Part shown: piece after piece, positions 37,208 to 44,950 of the stretch | Numbering within the stretch: the first letter of the stretch is position 1 | How the letters are laid out: each line of letters begins with the position of its first letter | DNA from: UBA11865 sp041570195 | GTDB taxonomy: Bacteria; Chloroflexota; Anaerolineae; Promineifilales; Promineifilaceae | Assembly: GCA_041570195.1 (NCBI GenBank) | Contig: JBFFWQ010000009.1 | Location: 21,098 to 85,097, forward strand | Direction: 5' to 3' | DNA length: 64,000 bases | Notes under the pieces: generated by a model | The model's database searches: none | What the model was told of the DNA's origin: nothing | Seen by the model: the letters and a program-made list of their open reading frames with translations, nothing else | Position numbers and translations under genes: made by a program

Positions 37208-38186
37208 TCAATAGAGTCCAAAACCAAAAGGAAACAGGGGGGCATTATCACCCGTTGCCATTTGGTCAATACAAAAAGGGATTTGGTCCAGGGATCGAGG
37301 CCAGGTATAAGACAGCTTGCCGGCAGGCCGGTAATCGCCAAACAGGACATCGGCAATGCCCTGTCCTTCGGTACCCGGCAACCAGGCCGCTATCCAGGCG
37401 TCGACCATGGGCAGCTGCTCAGAAATGATCAGGGGGCGGCCTGAAAAGATAATCGCCACCAGGCGCCGGCAACGGTCCCTTACCCGCTCGATCAAGCTGA
37501 TTTCCTCAGCGTCCAGGTTCAGGTCAGCCCGATCGCCAACGCCTTCTGCATATGGGGGTTCGTGCAGGCAAACAATGCCCACGTCTGCGTCAATACTTTC
37601 CGGCAAATGGCCTGTCTGTTGAAAGTGAATGGTCGTTTCGGCCGACACCGTTTGGCGAATTGCCTGAAGAAGGGTCGTGCCGGGGGTGATATCGCCCGCG
37701 CCACCCAACCATTCGATGGTCCAGCCACCACATTGAAGACCAATGCTGTCGGCGGCCGCGCCGGCCACCACGATATGTGCTGTATCCTTGGCTATTGGCA
37801 GCATATGTCTCTCATTTTTCAGCAAGACAAGCGATTTGCGAACGGCTTCCCAGGCCAGTTGACGGTGTTTGTCCGACCCTACAATATCTATCTTGGGTTC
37901 GTCTTCGATATTATTCTGAAACAGGCCCAGCTCATATTTCACTGTCAGGATCCGGCGTACAGCGTCATCAATTCGTTCGAGAGGCACGTCGCCGGAGTGA
38001 ACCGCATCGGTAAGGGTATCGATGAAGCGCTGGTATTCAAAGGGCACCATGATCATGTCGAGCCCGGCATTGATGGAGGAAACGACGCACTGGTGGTAAT
38101 CGGCCGATAGCTGATTGGTGGCCTGCCAGTCAGATACCAGGAAACCACTGAAACCGAACTGACTCTTCAGCACGTCACAACGCCAT
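37208..38186 (-). pseudogene. GH3 beta-glucosidase, N-terminal TIM-barrel deleted
   Basis: Codons from 38173 to 37208 encode the last ~321 residues of a GH3 enzyme: FGFSGFLVSDWQA with the nucleophile Asp, the KSLVLLKNERHMLP linker and the complete C-terminal alpha/beta sandwich ending FPFGFGLY. Family members have about 270-300 further residues before this point. Upstream lies AAGGAG (38195-38190) and ATG at 38186, but ATG GCG TTG TGA stops after three codons and is in another frame than the GH3 remnant. The pattern is what an internal deletion joining the original start region to the SDW region would leave. A GTG at 38173 could still start a fragment. Function is probably lost. Confidence 0.8.
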
Positions 38187-38200
38187 ACACTCCTTACATG

Positions 38201-38257
38201 TGAAACCGCTTGCGTTTAAATAGGCAATTTTGCGCCAAATTGCTGAAATCGCTTTCA
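38201..38257. promoter_or_regulatory. Two LacI-type operators before the GH3 remnant/GH16 operon
   Basis: TGAAACCGCTTGCG (38201-38214, imperfect) and TGAAATCGCTTTCA (38244-38257, one mismatch from a perfect palindrome) resemble LacI-family sites with a central CG. They lie just upstream of the start region of the minus-strand glucan genes. Confidence 0.65.
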
Positions 38258-38379
38258 CATATTTCTATTCTATCATGCCGCTACGCGGGTGACAAAAGTG
38301 AACATCACGATTATCTGGGTGATAGATGTCATATTGTCGCCCTGAAACTTGTAAATCTCGACTTGTCAGCCTAGAATTG

Positions 38380-38393
38380 TGAAAGCGCTTTCA
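38380..38393. promoter_or_regulatory. Perfect LacI-type operator before the regulator gene
   Basis: TGAAAGCGCTTTCA is a perfect 14-bp palindrome 29 bp before the ATG of the LacI-family gene. With the two boxes at 38201-38257 it makes a set of three sharing TGAAA(N)CG halves, so one regulator probably controls both directions. Confidence 0.75.
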
Positions 38394-38422
38394 AAGACTG
38401 GTTCAGAAGATGGGTGCAATTG

Positions 38423-39430
38423 ATGGCCACTAGAGGCAACGCAACAATTTCCGATATCGCTCGTAGGGCAGAAGTCTCTATCAGTACCGTTTCGAGGGTG
38501 TTGAGCGGAACAACCAAGGTAACGGACGCAAAGCGTCGGGCAGTTTTAGAGGCCGTTACCGATCTTAACTACCAACCGAATGTGTTTGCTCGTGGTCTGG
38601 CCAGCGGGCAGTCATTGACCATAGGCGTATTGACGCAGAATTTCGGAAGCCCATTTTACGACGGAATTATCCAAGGAGTGGTTCGAGGTCTGAACAGGAC
38701 CGACTATTTCCCGATTTTTGCCGATGGTCAGTGGCGGTCGGATATCGAACTTGAAGCAATTCTGGCCATGATGCGGCGCCAGATAGACGGGCTTATCGTG
38801 ATTGGGGGATTTCTCGTCCCTGAAGAGCTTGAGAAACTAGCCAGAGATATCCCTTTGGTCATCGTAGCCAGACGCCTGGCTGGCTTTGAAGAGAACTGCG
38901 TTTGTATTGATAATGTTCAAGCGTCATACGTGGCAACGCAACATCTAATCGAACTTGGCCATCGCCGAATTGCCCACATTTCCGGCCGGCTTGATCACCC
39001 GGATGCCAGGGATCGGCAACAAGGCTACATTATGGCTATAGAAGAGGCGGGGATCCAGCCAAACCCAGAACTAATAATTGAAGGCAATTTCCGTCGGCAA
39101 TCTGGCGTGCTGGCCATTGACATGTTGCTCTTGAGGGGCGTTGCTTTCAGCGCCATCTTTGCCGCCAACGACCAAATGGCCCATGGCGCGCGTCTTGGAC
39201 TATACCGACGAGGCCTACGCGTTCCTGAGGATCTATCATTGGTTGGATTCGACGATGACTCGGCCGCCGCGTTCATGATTCCTCCCTTGACTACCGTGAG
39301 GCAACCAGCCGTTGAGTTGGGGCATGAGGCGTCCAGGATCATCCTGGCCCGCTTGAAAGGCGAAACCACATCGCCTGCCAGGTTGAAGTCAGAATTGATC
39401 GTTCGCGAGTCGACGTCGATTCACCGTTAA
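38423..39430 (+). CDS. LacI-family regulator of the glucan locus
   Basis: From ATG 38423 (MATRGNATISDI) the protein is 335 residues; a GTG three codons earlier is also open. The helix-turn-helix is ATISDIARRAEVSISTVSRV with hinge LNYQPNVFARGLASG. The ligand domain has LTIGVLTQNFGSPFYDGII and LSLVGFDDDSAAAFMIPPL. It is divergent from the GH3/GH16/phosphorylase genes, with three operator palindromes between, so it is the obvious local regulator and probably responds to a beta-glucan oligosaccharide or glucose. Confidence 0.92.
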   Translation: MATRGNATISDIARRAEVSISTVSRVLSGTTKVTDAKRRAVLEAVTDLNYQPNVFARGLASGQSLTIGVLTQNFGSPFYDGIIQGVVRGLNRTDYFPIFADGQWRSDIELEAILAMMRRQIDGLIVIGGFLVPEELEKLARDIPLVIVARRLAGFEENCVCIDNVQASYVATQHLIELGHRRIAHISGRLDHPDARDRQQGYIMAIEEAGIQPNPELIIEGNFRRQSGVLAIDMLLLRGVAFSAIFAANDQMAHGARLGLYRRGLRVPEDLSLVGFDDDSAAAFMIPPLTTVRQPAVELGHEASRIILARLKGETTSPARLKSELIVRESTSIHR

Positions 39431-39436
39431 CCGTAA

Positions 39437-39462
39437 CTGGCGACTGCGTCGGCGTTCGCCAG
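39437..39462 (+). terminator. Possible terminator hairpin after the LacI gene
   Basis: CTGGCGA and TCGCCAG pair around a 12-nt loop, 6 bp after the LacI stop codon. There is no T-run, so this is a weak, factor-dependent candidate at best. Confidence 0.3.
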
Positions 39463-39577
39463 AGACTTGAGCTCTTGTGATTGCCACCAAGCGAATCAAG
39501 GTCGCTTGCGAGCTATTCATGCGGAAGACACTGCCGGTGCTGTATGTGGCAGGGACGGCGGCCGACGACCTTGGCCT

Positions 39578-40945
39578 TCATCCCTGCCGCACACAGATCC
39601 GGCCGCTCATCCGAACCCAGCCCACAGAACCATCCTGTTCACGGCCGGCATACACGATGCCACCCTTGAAGGGGCCATCCACAACCAACAGTTGATCATC
39701 GCTACACGGGGCGATGGACATCGGCGGTGGCGGCGGCGGTATGGGCGTGTCTTCGGTTGGAAAGCCCCGCTTCTGCACTACCTGAGCCACTAGCTTTCCG
39801 CCCAGCAGGCCTACGTCGATGCCTGTAAATGGATTGTCATAGCGACCCACGTAGGCGACCAACGTTTCCTCGGCCGTTTCGATCGCTTCTGGCTTGGGAT
39901 TTTCTATCGCTAGATAGTGTTTCAGCGCCCAGTTGACTACATCGTCGGTTACAAACCCACCCTGGTCGGCATTGGTGAAAACGGCGACGGCGAAGTCATG
40001 TTCCGGTGCCAGCGTAAGCTGAGAAACCTGTCCCTTTGTGCCTCCACCGTGCGACACCAGGCGCGTCCCAGTCACATCGTTGAGAAACCAACTCAGGCCA
40101 ATCGTTTCATCTTCCCAGATAGTCGCCTGTGGAGATTGCATCTCTGACAAAGATTCTGGCGTCAGCAGCCTGGTTCCGTCCTCTAATGTTCCATCGCCCG
40201 TGTGGAAACCGGCGAAGCGCAGCAAGTCGTAGACTGAACACGTGATCCCTCCGACCGGATAGGCCGCCCGGGGCAAGGGCCACGGCCGGGCGACCTCTAC
40301 CCCTTCATCGCCCATCCTGTGCCCAACGGCGAATCGGTAGGTCATCACGTCACCAGGGTCAAAGAAGATTTGTTCCAGATCCAACGGCTCGAGAAGCAAT
40401 TCCTTCAGCGCCGCTTCATACCGTTGGCCGGTCACCGCCTCAATGATATAGCCTGCCAGGTAGAAGGCGGCATTATTATAAGACCAGGCCGCGTTTAACG
40501 GCATGACCTGTTCCAGATCGGCCATGTCGGTCACGTACTGGGCTAGAGCGTCATCGCCCATGCCGGTATCGTGGAAGTAGTCACCAAACCAGCCCGCCAT
40601 ATGGGTCAGAAGATGCCGGATGGTGGCCCGGGCCGATGCCGATTCGTCGGCCACTTTGAACGCCGGTACATATGTCCGCACGGTGACGTCCAGATCTAAC
40701 TTGCCCATCTCTACCAGCCGCATCATGGCTGTGGCCGTGAACGTCTTGGTGATGGAGCCGATCTGGAATAGGGTCTCGGCCGTGACTGGCAAAGGATGGT
40801 CCACGTTGGTCACGCCAACGCCGGCCGCTTGCGTCTCGCCTTCGTGCATGATCCCCACTACGGCCCCAGGCACACCCCGTTTCTCCAAAACTTCGGCGAC
40901 AAACGCCAGCAGTTTATCCCACAGTAGCTCATGATTCGCGCTCAC
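39578..40945 (-). CDS. Class C beta-lactamase-like serine hydrolase
   Basis: This 455-residue protein has the penicillin-binding/beta-lactamase fold: nucleophile motif SITK in QIGSITKTFTATAMM (about residues 60-74), the YNN motif in AAWSYNNAAFYLAG, and HGGGTKGQ in place of KTG. A C-terminal lipocalin-like region follows (about 350-455). No signal peptide is seen. Family members include esterases, D-aminopeptidases and beta-lactamase homologues; substrate unknown. It is convergent with the LacI gene and not obviously part of the glucan locus. Confidence 0.88.
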   Translation of the reverse strand: MSANHELLWDKLLAFVAEVLEKRGVPGAVVGIMHEGETQAAGVGVTNVDHPLPVTAETLFQIGSITKTFTATAMMRLVEMGKLDLDVTVRTYVPAFKVADESASARATIRHLLTHMAGWFGDYFHDTGMGDDALAQYVTDMADLEQVMPLNAAWSYNNAAFYLAGYIIEAVTGQRYEAALKELLLEPLDLEQIFFDPGDVMTYRFAVGHRMGDEGVEVARPWPLPRAAYPVGGITCSVYDLLRFAGFHTGDGTLEDGTRLLTPESLSEMQSPQATIWEDETIGLSWFLNDVTGTRLVSHGGGTKGQVSQLTLAPEHDFAVAVFTNADQGGFVTDDVVNWALKHYLAIENPKPEAIETAEETLVAYVGRYDNPFTGIDVGLLGGKLVAQVVQKRGFPTEDTPIPPPPPPMSIAPCSDDQLLVVDGPFKGGIVYAGREQDGSVGWVRMSGRICVRQG

Positions 40946-41423
40946 CAGTTAACCTCCCTAGTTCTCCTCAGTGTTGCCTCGTTGCGGCTCCGTCCGCGCC
41001 TCACAACTCTTGCCAGGGATTGCGTCGTGGCCAGTACTTCGAATAAACTCCACTGGTAGTGATAAGCTGTCAAGCCAAGGACAGGCCAAACTTCTCTAGA
41101 ACCTATCCGAAGTTACCAGATCGCACAACTCTCTTTTTTCGCATTTTGTAACCAGATGACCTGCTAAAGAACACAGAAGAACCACGGCAGTATCTCGACA
41201 TGAGCTTCGCTTACACCAGGTCGCCAAAAACCGGACAAAGCAAAGAAGAAATCTTAACAGCACACCGTCTTCGCTCTGCAAGCCTACTTTTCTCAGCGAC
41301 GCATCTCCGCTTATCCCTACACCCGCTCACCTCAACAGAATGAGCGCTGCCTTAACACCTAACCAGCCTCACCCTGCTACTGTAGGATTTCACACATACG
41401 TTGCCCAATTGACGTTTACACTG
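40946..41423. other. Intergenic region, 478 bp
   Basis: I see no convincing gene. A 61-codon minus-strand frame at 41096-41281 is Cys/Leu-rich without any family signature. The base composition is more AT-rich than the flanks. It contains the upstream region of the DUF3179 selenoprotein gene. Confidence 0.4.
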
Positions 41424-42644
41424 ATGTTAATGCGATCGAAACGCGCCATATTCCCGTTGTTCTTTCTGCTGACCATCGTCATTGCCGCTTGTATGGAGGC
41501 GGTTGAGTTCGTTGATCCTGATGCAGAGCTGGCCGATACGTCGCCATCGGCCGCCGCCGCTAACCAGGCCGCTACCGGCCAGGCTGCTGAGCAAGCTACC
41601 GCCGCCGACGCAACAGCCATTAACGGCGACGTTCTCGCCGACGCAACCGAAACCATGGCCGCCGATGGTGAGGCAACCGCCGCACCGGCCGAAACCGCTG
41701 CGCCCGAATCATCATCCACCACTGCGACGACAGAATTGCTGTCCACCAAAAGCCCCCAGATCAATCGCCGCGTCGAGGTTCCCGATAATCTGCGGGTCAA
41801 CTGGCTGATCCCCTGGGATGGCATCCGGCCAATCTATGATCCCGAGTTCGTCCCGGCCGGAGACGCTTCGCTAGAACACGACGAGCTTATCATTGGCGTC
41901 GCCTGGGATGGCGAAGCCAAAGCCTATCCTATCACGGTCTTACGCTCCCGGGAGATGGTCAACGACGAACTTGCCGGCATACCCACCCTGGTTACCTGGT
42001 GACCGATTTGCTACACCGGTCTCGTGCACGACCGGCGCATAGACGGAAACGCCCACACCTTCGGCAACGCTGGAGGACTGATGATGAACGCCATGACCTG
42101 GTGGGATCACGAGACCGAGTCCATCTGGTCCCAGCCGTGGGGGCGCTCCATCGAAGGCCCCTACAAGGGTACCGAGCTATTCCTACTGCCCTCACAAATA
42201 ACCACCTGGGGCAGTTGGCGCACCGAGCACCCCGAAACCCTGGCCATGACCAACGATTCCTTCAGAATCGGCTTCAAGCAGAAATTCAATCCCGATTTCG
42301 TCATCGGCCTGATCCTGGCTGACCAGGCCAAGGCCTTTTACTATCGCGATGTAGCCGCAGCCGGTGTTGTCAACGACGCCATCGGCGAGTTTCCCATATT
42401 CGTCTGGGCCGCCTCCGAGAACTTCCACGCCTACATCCGCCAGGCGGCCGGCCAGACCCTCACCTTCCGTCTGGAAGGCGATCTGCTGCTCGACAACGAG
42501 ACCGACTCCACCTGGGACATCAGCCGCGGCCTGGCCACGGCCGGTCCGCTGAAAGGCGTGAGCCTGCAACCGATCCCCAGTTCCAGCGCTTTCGATTGGG
42601 CCTGGGAGGATTTCTTCCCGGGCACAGAATTCTATTCTGGTTAG
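41424..42644 (+). CDS. DUF3179 lipoprotein with in-frame UGA, predicted selenoprotein
   Basis: Read through the TGA at 42000-42002, this is one 406-residue protein. It has a lipoprotein signal (ATG 41424 or 41430; FPLFFLLTIVIAAC) and an Ala/Thr/Glu linker (about 30-130). The DUF3179 domain is continuous across the UGA: AKAYPITVLRSREMVNDELAG, LVTW-U-PICYTGLVHDRR, FGNAGGLMMNAMTWWDHE and TESIWSQPWG. The Cys paralogue at 27489-29030 has FCPLCNSAIVFDRR at the same place, so UGA replaces the first Cys of the CxxC (Sec193, Cys196). Both halves are well conserved on either side and in one frame, which argues against a decayed gene. Predicted location is the outer face of the membrane; reaction unknown. 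Confidence 0.85.
42016..42035 (+). promoter_or_regulatory. Candidate bacterial SECIS hairpin, DUF3179 gene
   Basis: CCGGTC (42016-42021) pairs with GACCGG (42030-42035) around the 8-nt loop TCGTGCAC. The loop begins 19 nt after the UGA, inside the spacing known for bacterial SECIS elements. The loop does not begin with G, so SelB binding is less certain than for the third gene. Confidence 0.5.
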
Positions 42645-42835
42645 CAAGCGATCCACCGCAAAGTTTTCGCCGGATGAACCGGAAAAACCTCTACTGATAC
42701 CCTGCCCAACAAAACACGCCGCCCCGTATAATGATAGCAGAATGTCACCCCGGCCGGATGACATATATCACTATTGCTTATCACGAACTATAAGCTACAC
42801 TTATCGCGCCTGCTTAATAGATTGATTCACCTGTA

Positions 42836-42869
42836 ACTGTGGGACACTCATTACTGTGGGACACTCATT
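42836..42869. repeat. Tandem 17-bp duplication in a 336-bp intergenic region
   Basis: ACTGTGGGACACTCATT occurs twice without gap (42836-42852, 42853-42869). The surrounding stretch 42645-42980 holds no gene I can support; it also contains a dispersed AGCTGAC-type repeat at 42921-42951 just before the DUF411 gene. Confidence 0.75.
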
Positions 42870-42980
42870 ATGATGAGTCCTTTGCCATGGTTAACTGAAA
42901 CCTAACCGCGAATCGCCAAGGCTGACAGCTGGAAGCTGACGGCTGAAAGCTATTCTCGAGGGAGACAAGCGAGTCGAGAG

Positions 42981-43430
42981 ATGAAGAAAACTCTGATATT
43001 AGCTTCACTAGTATTGCTGTTTGTCGTTGCCTGCGCTGGCGAACAGGCCGGCCCTGAAGTCACCGTCTTCAGGGCACCCACCTGAGGTTGCTGCGGCGAC
43101 TGGATTGCCTACATGGAGGACAACGGCTACACCGTGAAAGTGGAAGATGTCGAAGATCTATCCACGGTGAAAAGCCAACATCAGGTCCCCGCGCCACTCC
43201 AGTCTTGCCATACAGCCATCGTCGATGGCTACATTATCGAAGGGCACGTCCCGGTTTCAGAGGTCGAGCGGCTGCTAGAAGAGCGGCCGGATGTTATCGG
43301 ATTGGCCGTGCCTGGTATGCCCATCGGTTCCCCAGGCATGGAAGTCGAAGGCGCTGAGGCCCAACCCTACGACGTCATCGCCTTTGACGCCTCAGGCGAT
43401 TGGCAGATCTACGCCAGCTACGGTCAATAA
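42981..43430 (+). CDS. DUF411 lipoprotein with in-frame UGA, predicted selenoprotein
   Basis: From ATG 42981 through the TGA at 43083-43085 to TAA at 43430 gives 149 residues. The N-terminus is a lipoprotein signal (TLILASLVLLFVVACAGE). The DUF411 core then reads VFRAPT-U-GCCGDWIAYMED, where relatives have the invariant PTCGCC; UGA stands for the first Cys (Sec35, with Cys37 and Cys38). The rest matches the family: VPAPLQSCHTAIVDGYIIEG, HVPVSEVERLLEERPDVIGL and PGMPIGSPGMEV. DUF411 proteins are often found beside copper-handling genes and may bind metal or exchange thiols. Expected to be membrane-anchored outside the cell. No strong ribosome site is seen. Confidence 0.87.
43095..43109 (+). 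promoter_or_regulatory. Weak candidate SECIS hairpin, DUF411 gene
   Basis: GGCGA (43095-43099) can pair with TTGCC (43105-43109, one G-U pair) around loop CTGGA, 14 nt after the UGA. The stem is short and the spacing slightly below the usual range, so this is a tentative call. Confidence 0.3.
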
Positions 43431-43707
43431 CCATCAGCCCCTGACACCGCTAACTTATGGCGCACGTCAGGCACTGGCCTCACTGCCGGTTACCGTCAGT
43501 CTTGCCGAGAATTAATCAGCGGCATCAAGTAGCGCTGCCGGCCGTGATCGGCTTGCAAGCGCCCCACTGTTTGACCGGCATTCGCCATCTGTATACACTA
43601 GCCTCCGGCGCGTAGACGGCAGTTGATGATGGCGCTATTCGCTCCCGACACCCTTGTATCGGCCTGCGTCGCTAAAAGGTAACCAGCCGCCAGCTAGAGA
43701 GAGCTAC

Positions 43708-44409
43708 ATGACTGACCCAGACCTGCTTTCCCGCTACAACTACGATGAATTCGTCGCCCATAAGGTTTTTGGCTGGCTCAATTTCGACGCCAGCCCATTG
43801 CTAGGCCAGTCGGCGCCAGATTTTCCTCTGTGGGATTTGGACGGCCGGGAGACCGCCTTGAGCGAGATCTGGTCGGCCAATACCTATACGGTTGTCGAAT
43901 TTGGCAGCTTCACCTGACCATATTGTGGGATGGCGGCGCCATCCATGAATGATATCGCCGAGCGCTATGCGGCCGATGATGTAGGTTCGATCTTTCTCTA
44001 TACTCATGAGGCTCACCCAGGCGAAAATTACCCACACCATACTTCCTTGGCTCAGAAGTACGACCATGCACGGGCGCTGCGCGATGAACTGGGCGTCAGC
44101 CGGCCGATCCTGGTCGATTCACTGGACGGCGCCTGTCACCGAGCCTACGGCTCGATGCCCAATATGACCTGGATCTTTTCCCGGGCCGGCATCCCACTGT
44201 ATAAGTCGAACTGGAGCGACGCCAATAGCGTCGAGAACGCGTTGGTCTATTTCATAGACATAGCCCAGCGTCGAAGAGGGCGTGAACAACTTGTTCCCTT
44301 TCGCGTCGAGCGGCTGGACTTCCGGGACAACAATAGTGAAGCTTTCTACGAGGGATTGGAGCGTAGCGGCCCGAAGGCGGTGCGCGAGTTTAGGGAAGCC
44401 GGAGTCTGA
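43708..44409 (+). CDS. Iodothyronine-deiodinase-like redoxin with in-frame UGA, predicted selenoprotein
   Basis: ATG 43708 through TGA 43915-43917 to the stop at 44409 gives 233 residues. The thioredoxin-fold core runs GQSAPDFPLWDLDGRETALS, then VVEFGSFT-U-PYCGMAAPSM (Sec70, Cys73), SIFLYTHEAHPGENY and VDSLDGACHRAYGSMPN. Vertebrate deiodinases have the same order, FGSCTUPPF followed by YIEEAHPSDG and a late AYG, so the T4_deiodinase family is the best match. Unlike animal enzymes it keeps a Cys three residues after Sec, as in peroxiredoxin- or thioredoxin-like selenoproteins. No signal peptide, so cytoplasmic. Reductive dehalogenation or peroxide reduction are both possible; thyroid hormone is not implied. 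Confidence 0.88.
43928..43944 (+). promoter_or_regulatory. Strong candidate bacterial SECIS hairpin, deiodinase-like gene
   Basis: GGATGGC (43928-43934) pairs perfectly with GCCATCC (43938-43944) around the 3-nt loop GGC. The loop starts 17 nt after the UGA and begins with G, both features required of bacterial SECIS elements for SelB-dependent Sec insertion. Confidence 0.75.
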
Positions 44410-44457
44410 TCGCCGGCCGGGTCGCGGCGACGTTGAGTGGGAGCCAACGTGGAGCAA

Positions 44458-44724
44458 CTAGGATAGGCTTTCGGAGTTCTGGGCGTCGATCAGTTTCTGG
44501 CGCAGTTGCTCCCGCGTTGGGTTGCCCAGGAAGATAGTCCGGCCGTCCAGCACGTAAGTGGGCGTGGCAAAGACGTTGCTGGGTCGTCCTTCGTCGTCGA
44601 TGCCGCGTAGCTCGATCGGCATACTCGGGAATTGGGGCCTGATATCGGCCACGATCTGTTTAGCCTCATCACAAGACCAACAGGTTTCCGAGATATAAAC
44701 GTCTAGTTTCGCCATTTTCGTCAT
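44458..44724 (-). CDS. Glutaredoxin/thioredoxin-like small oxidoreductase
   Basis: The 88-residue protein is a minimal thioredoxin fold: LDVYISETCWSCDEAKQI with a CxxC active site (CWSC, about residues 15-18) and a cis-proline strand FATPTYVLDG. Length and order fit the glutaredoxin-like thiol reductase family. It is cytoplasmic and converges on the deiodinase-like selenoprotein gene with a 48-bp gap. A role in reducing the neighbouring selenoprotein is plausible by position only. Confidence 0.85.
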   Translation of the reverse strand: MTKMAKLDVYISETCWSCDEAKQIVADIRPQFPSMPIELRGIDDEGRPSNVFATPTYVLDGRTIFLGNPTREQLRQKLIDAQNSESLS

Positions 44725-44950
44725 AATCCTTTAATGATCGCCCATGATGGAGGCATGTTAACATGGACTCTGCGCAGGCGACGTAAGACGCTATACATTG
44801 TATTGAGGAATACACTTGGCGACGATGAACAGAAACACGGTTAGTCGGCTCGCTTACAGTCGGCCGGTTCCTTGGCAGCGATAATTGGCTGTCGGAGTGT
44901 CCGGTGTTGGGAGCATTCCATCAGACTTCGCTTTTTCGGAGGGTTATTCT

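Noticed and set aside
41096..41281. 61-codon minus-strand gene upstream of the selenoprotein cluster
   Set aside because: No ribosome site, no recognisable motif, Cys/Leu-rich noise-like composition.
41994..43920. The three UGA codons as ordinary nonsense mutations or sequencing errors
   Set aside because: Each of three independent genes has only one stop, always TGA, always at the family redox Cys, and motifs continue in frame on both sides; chance decay would not choose these columns.
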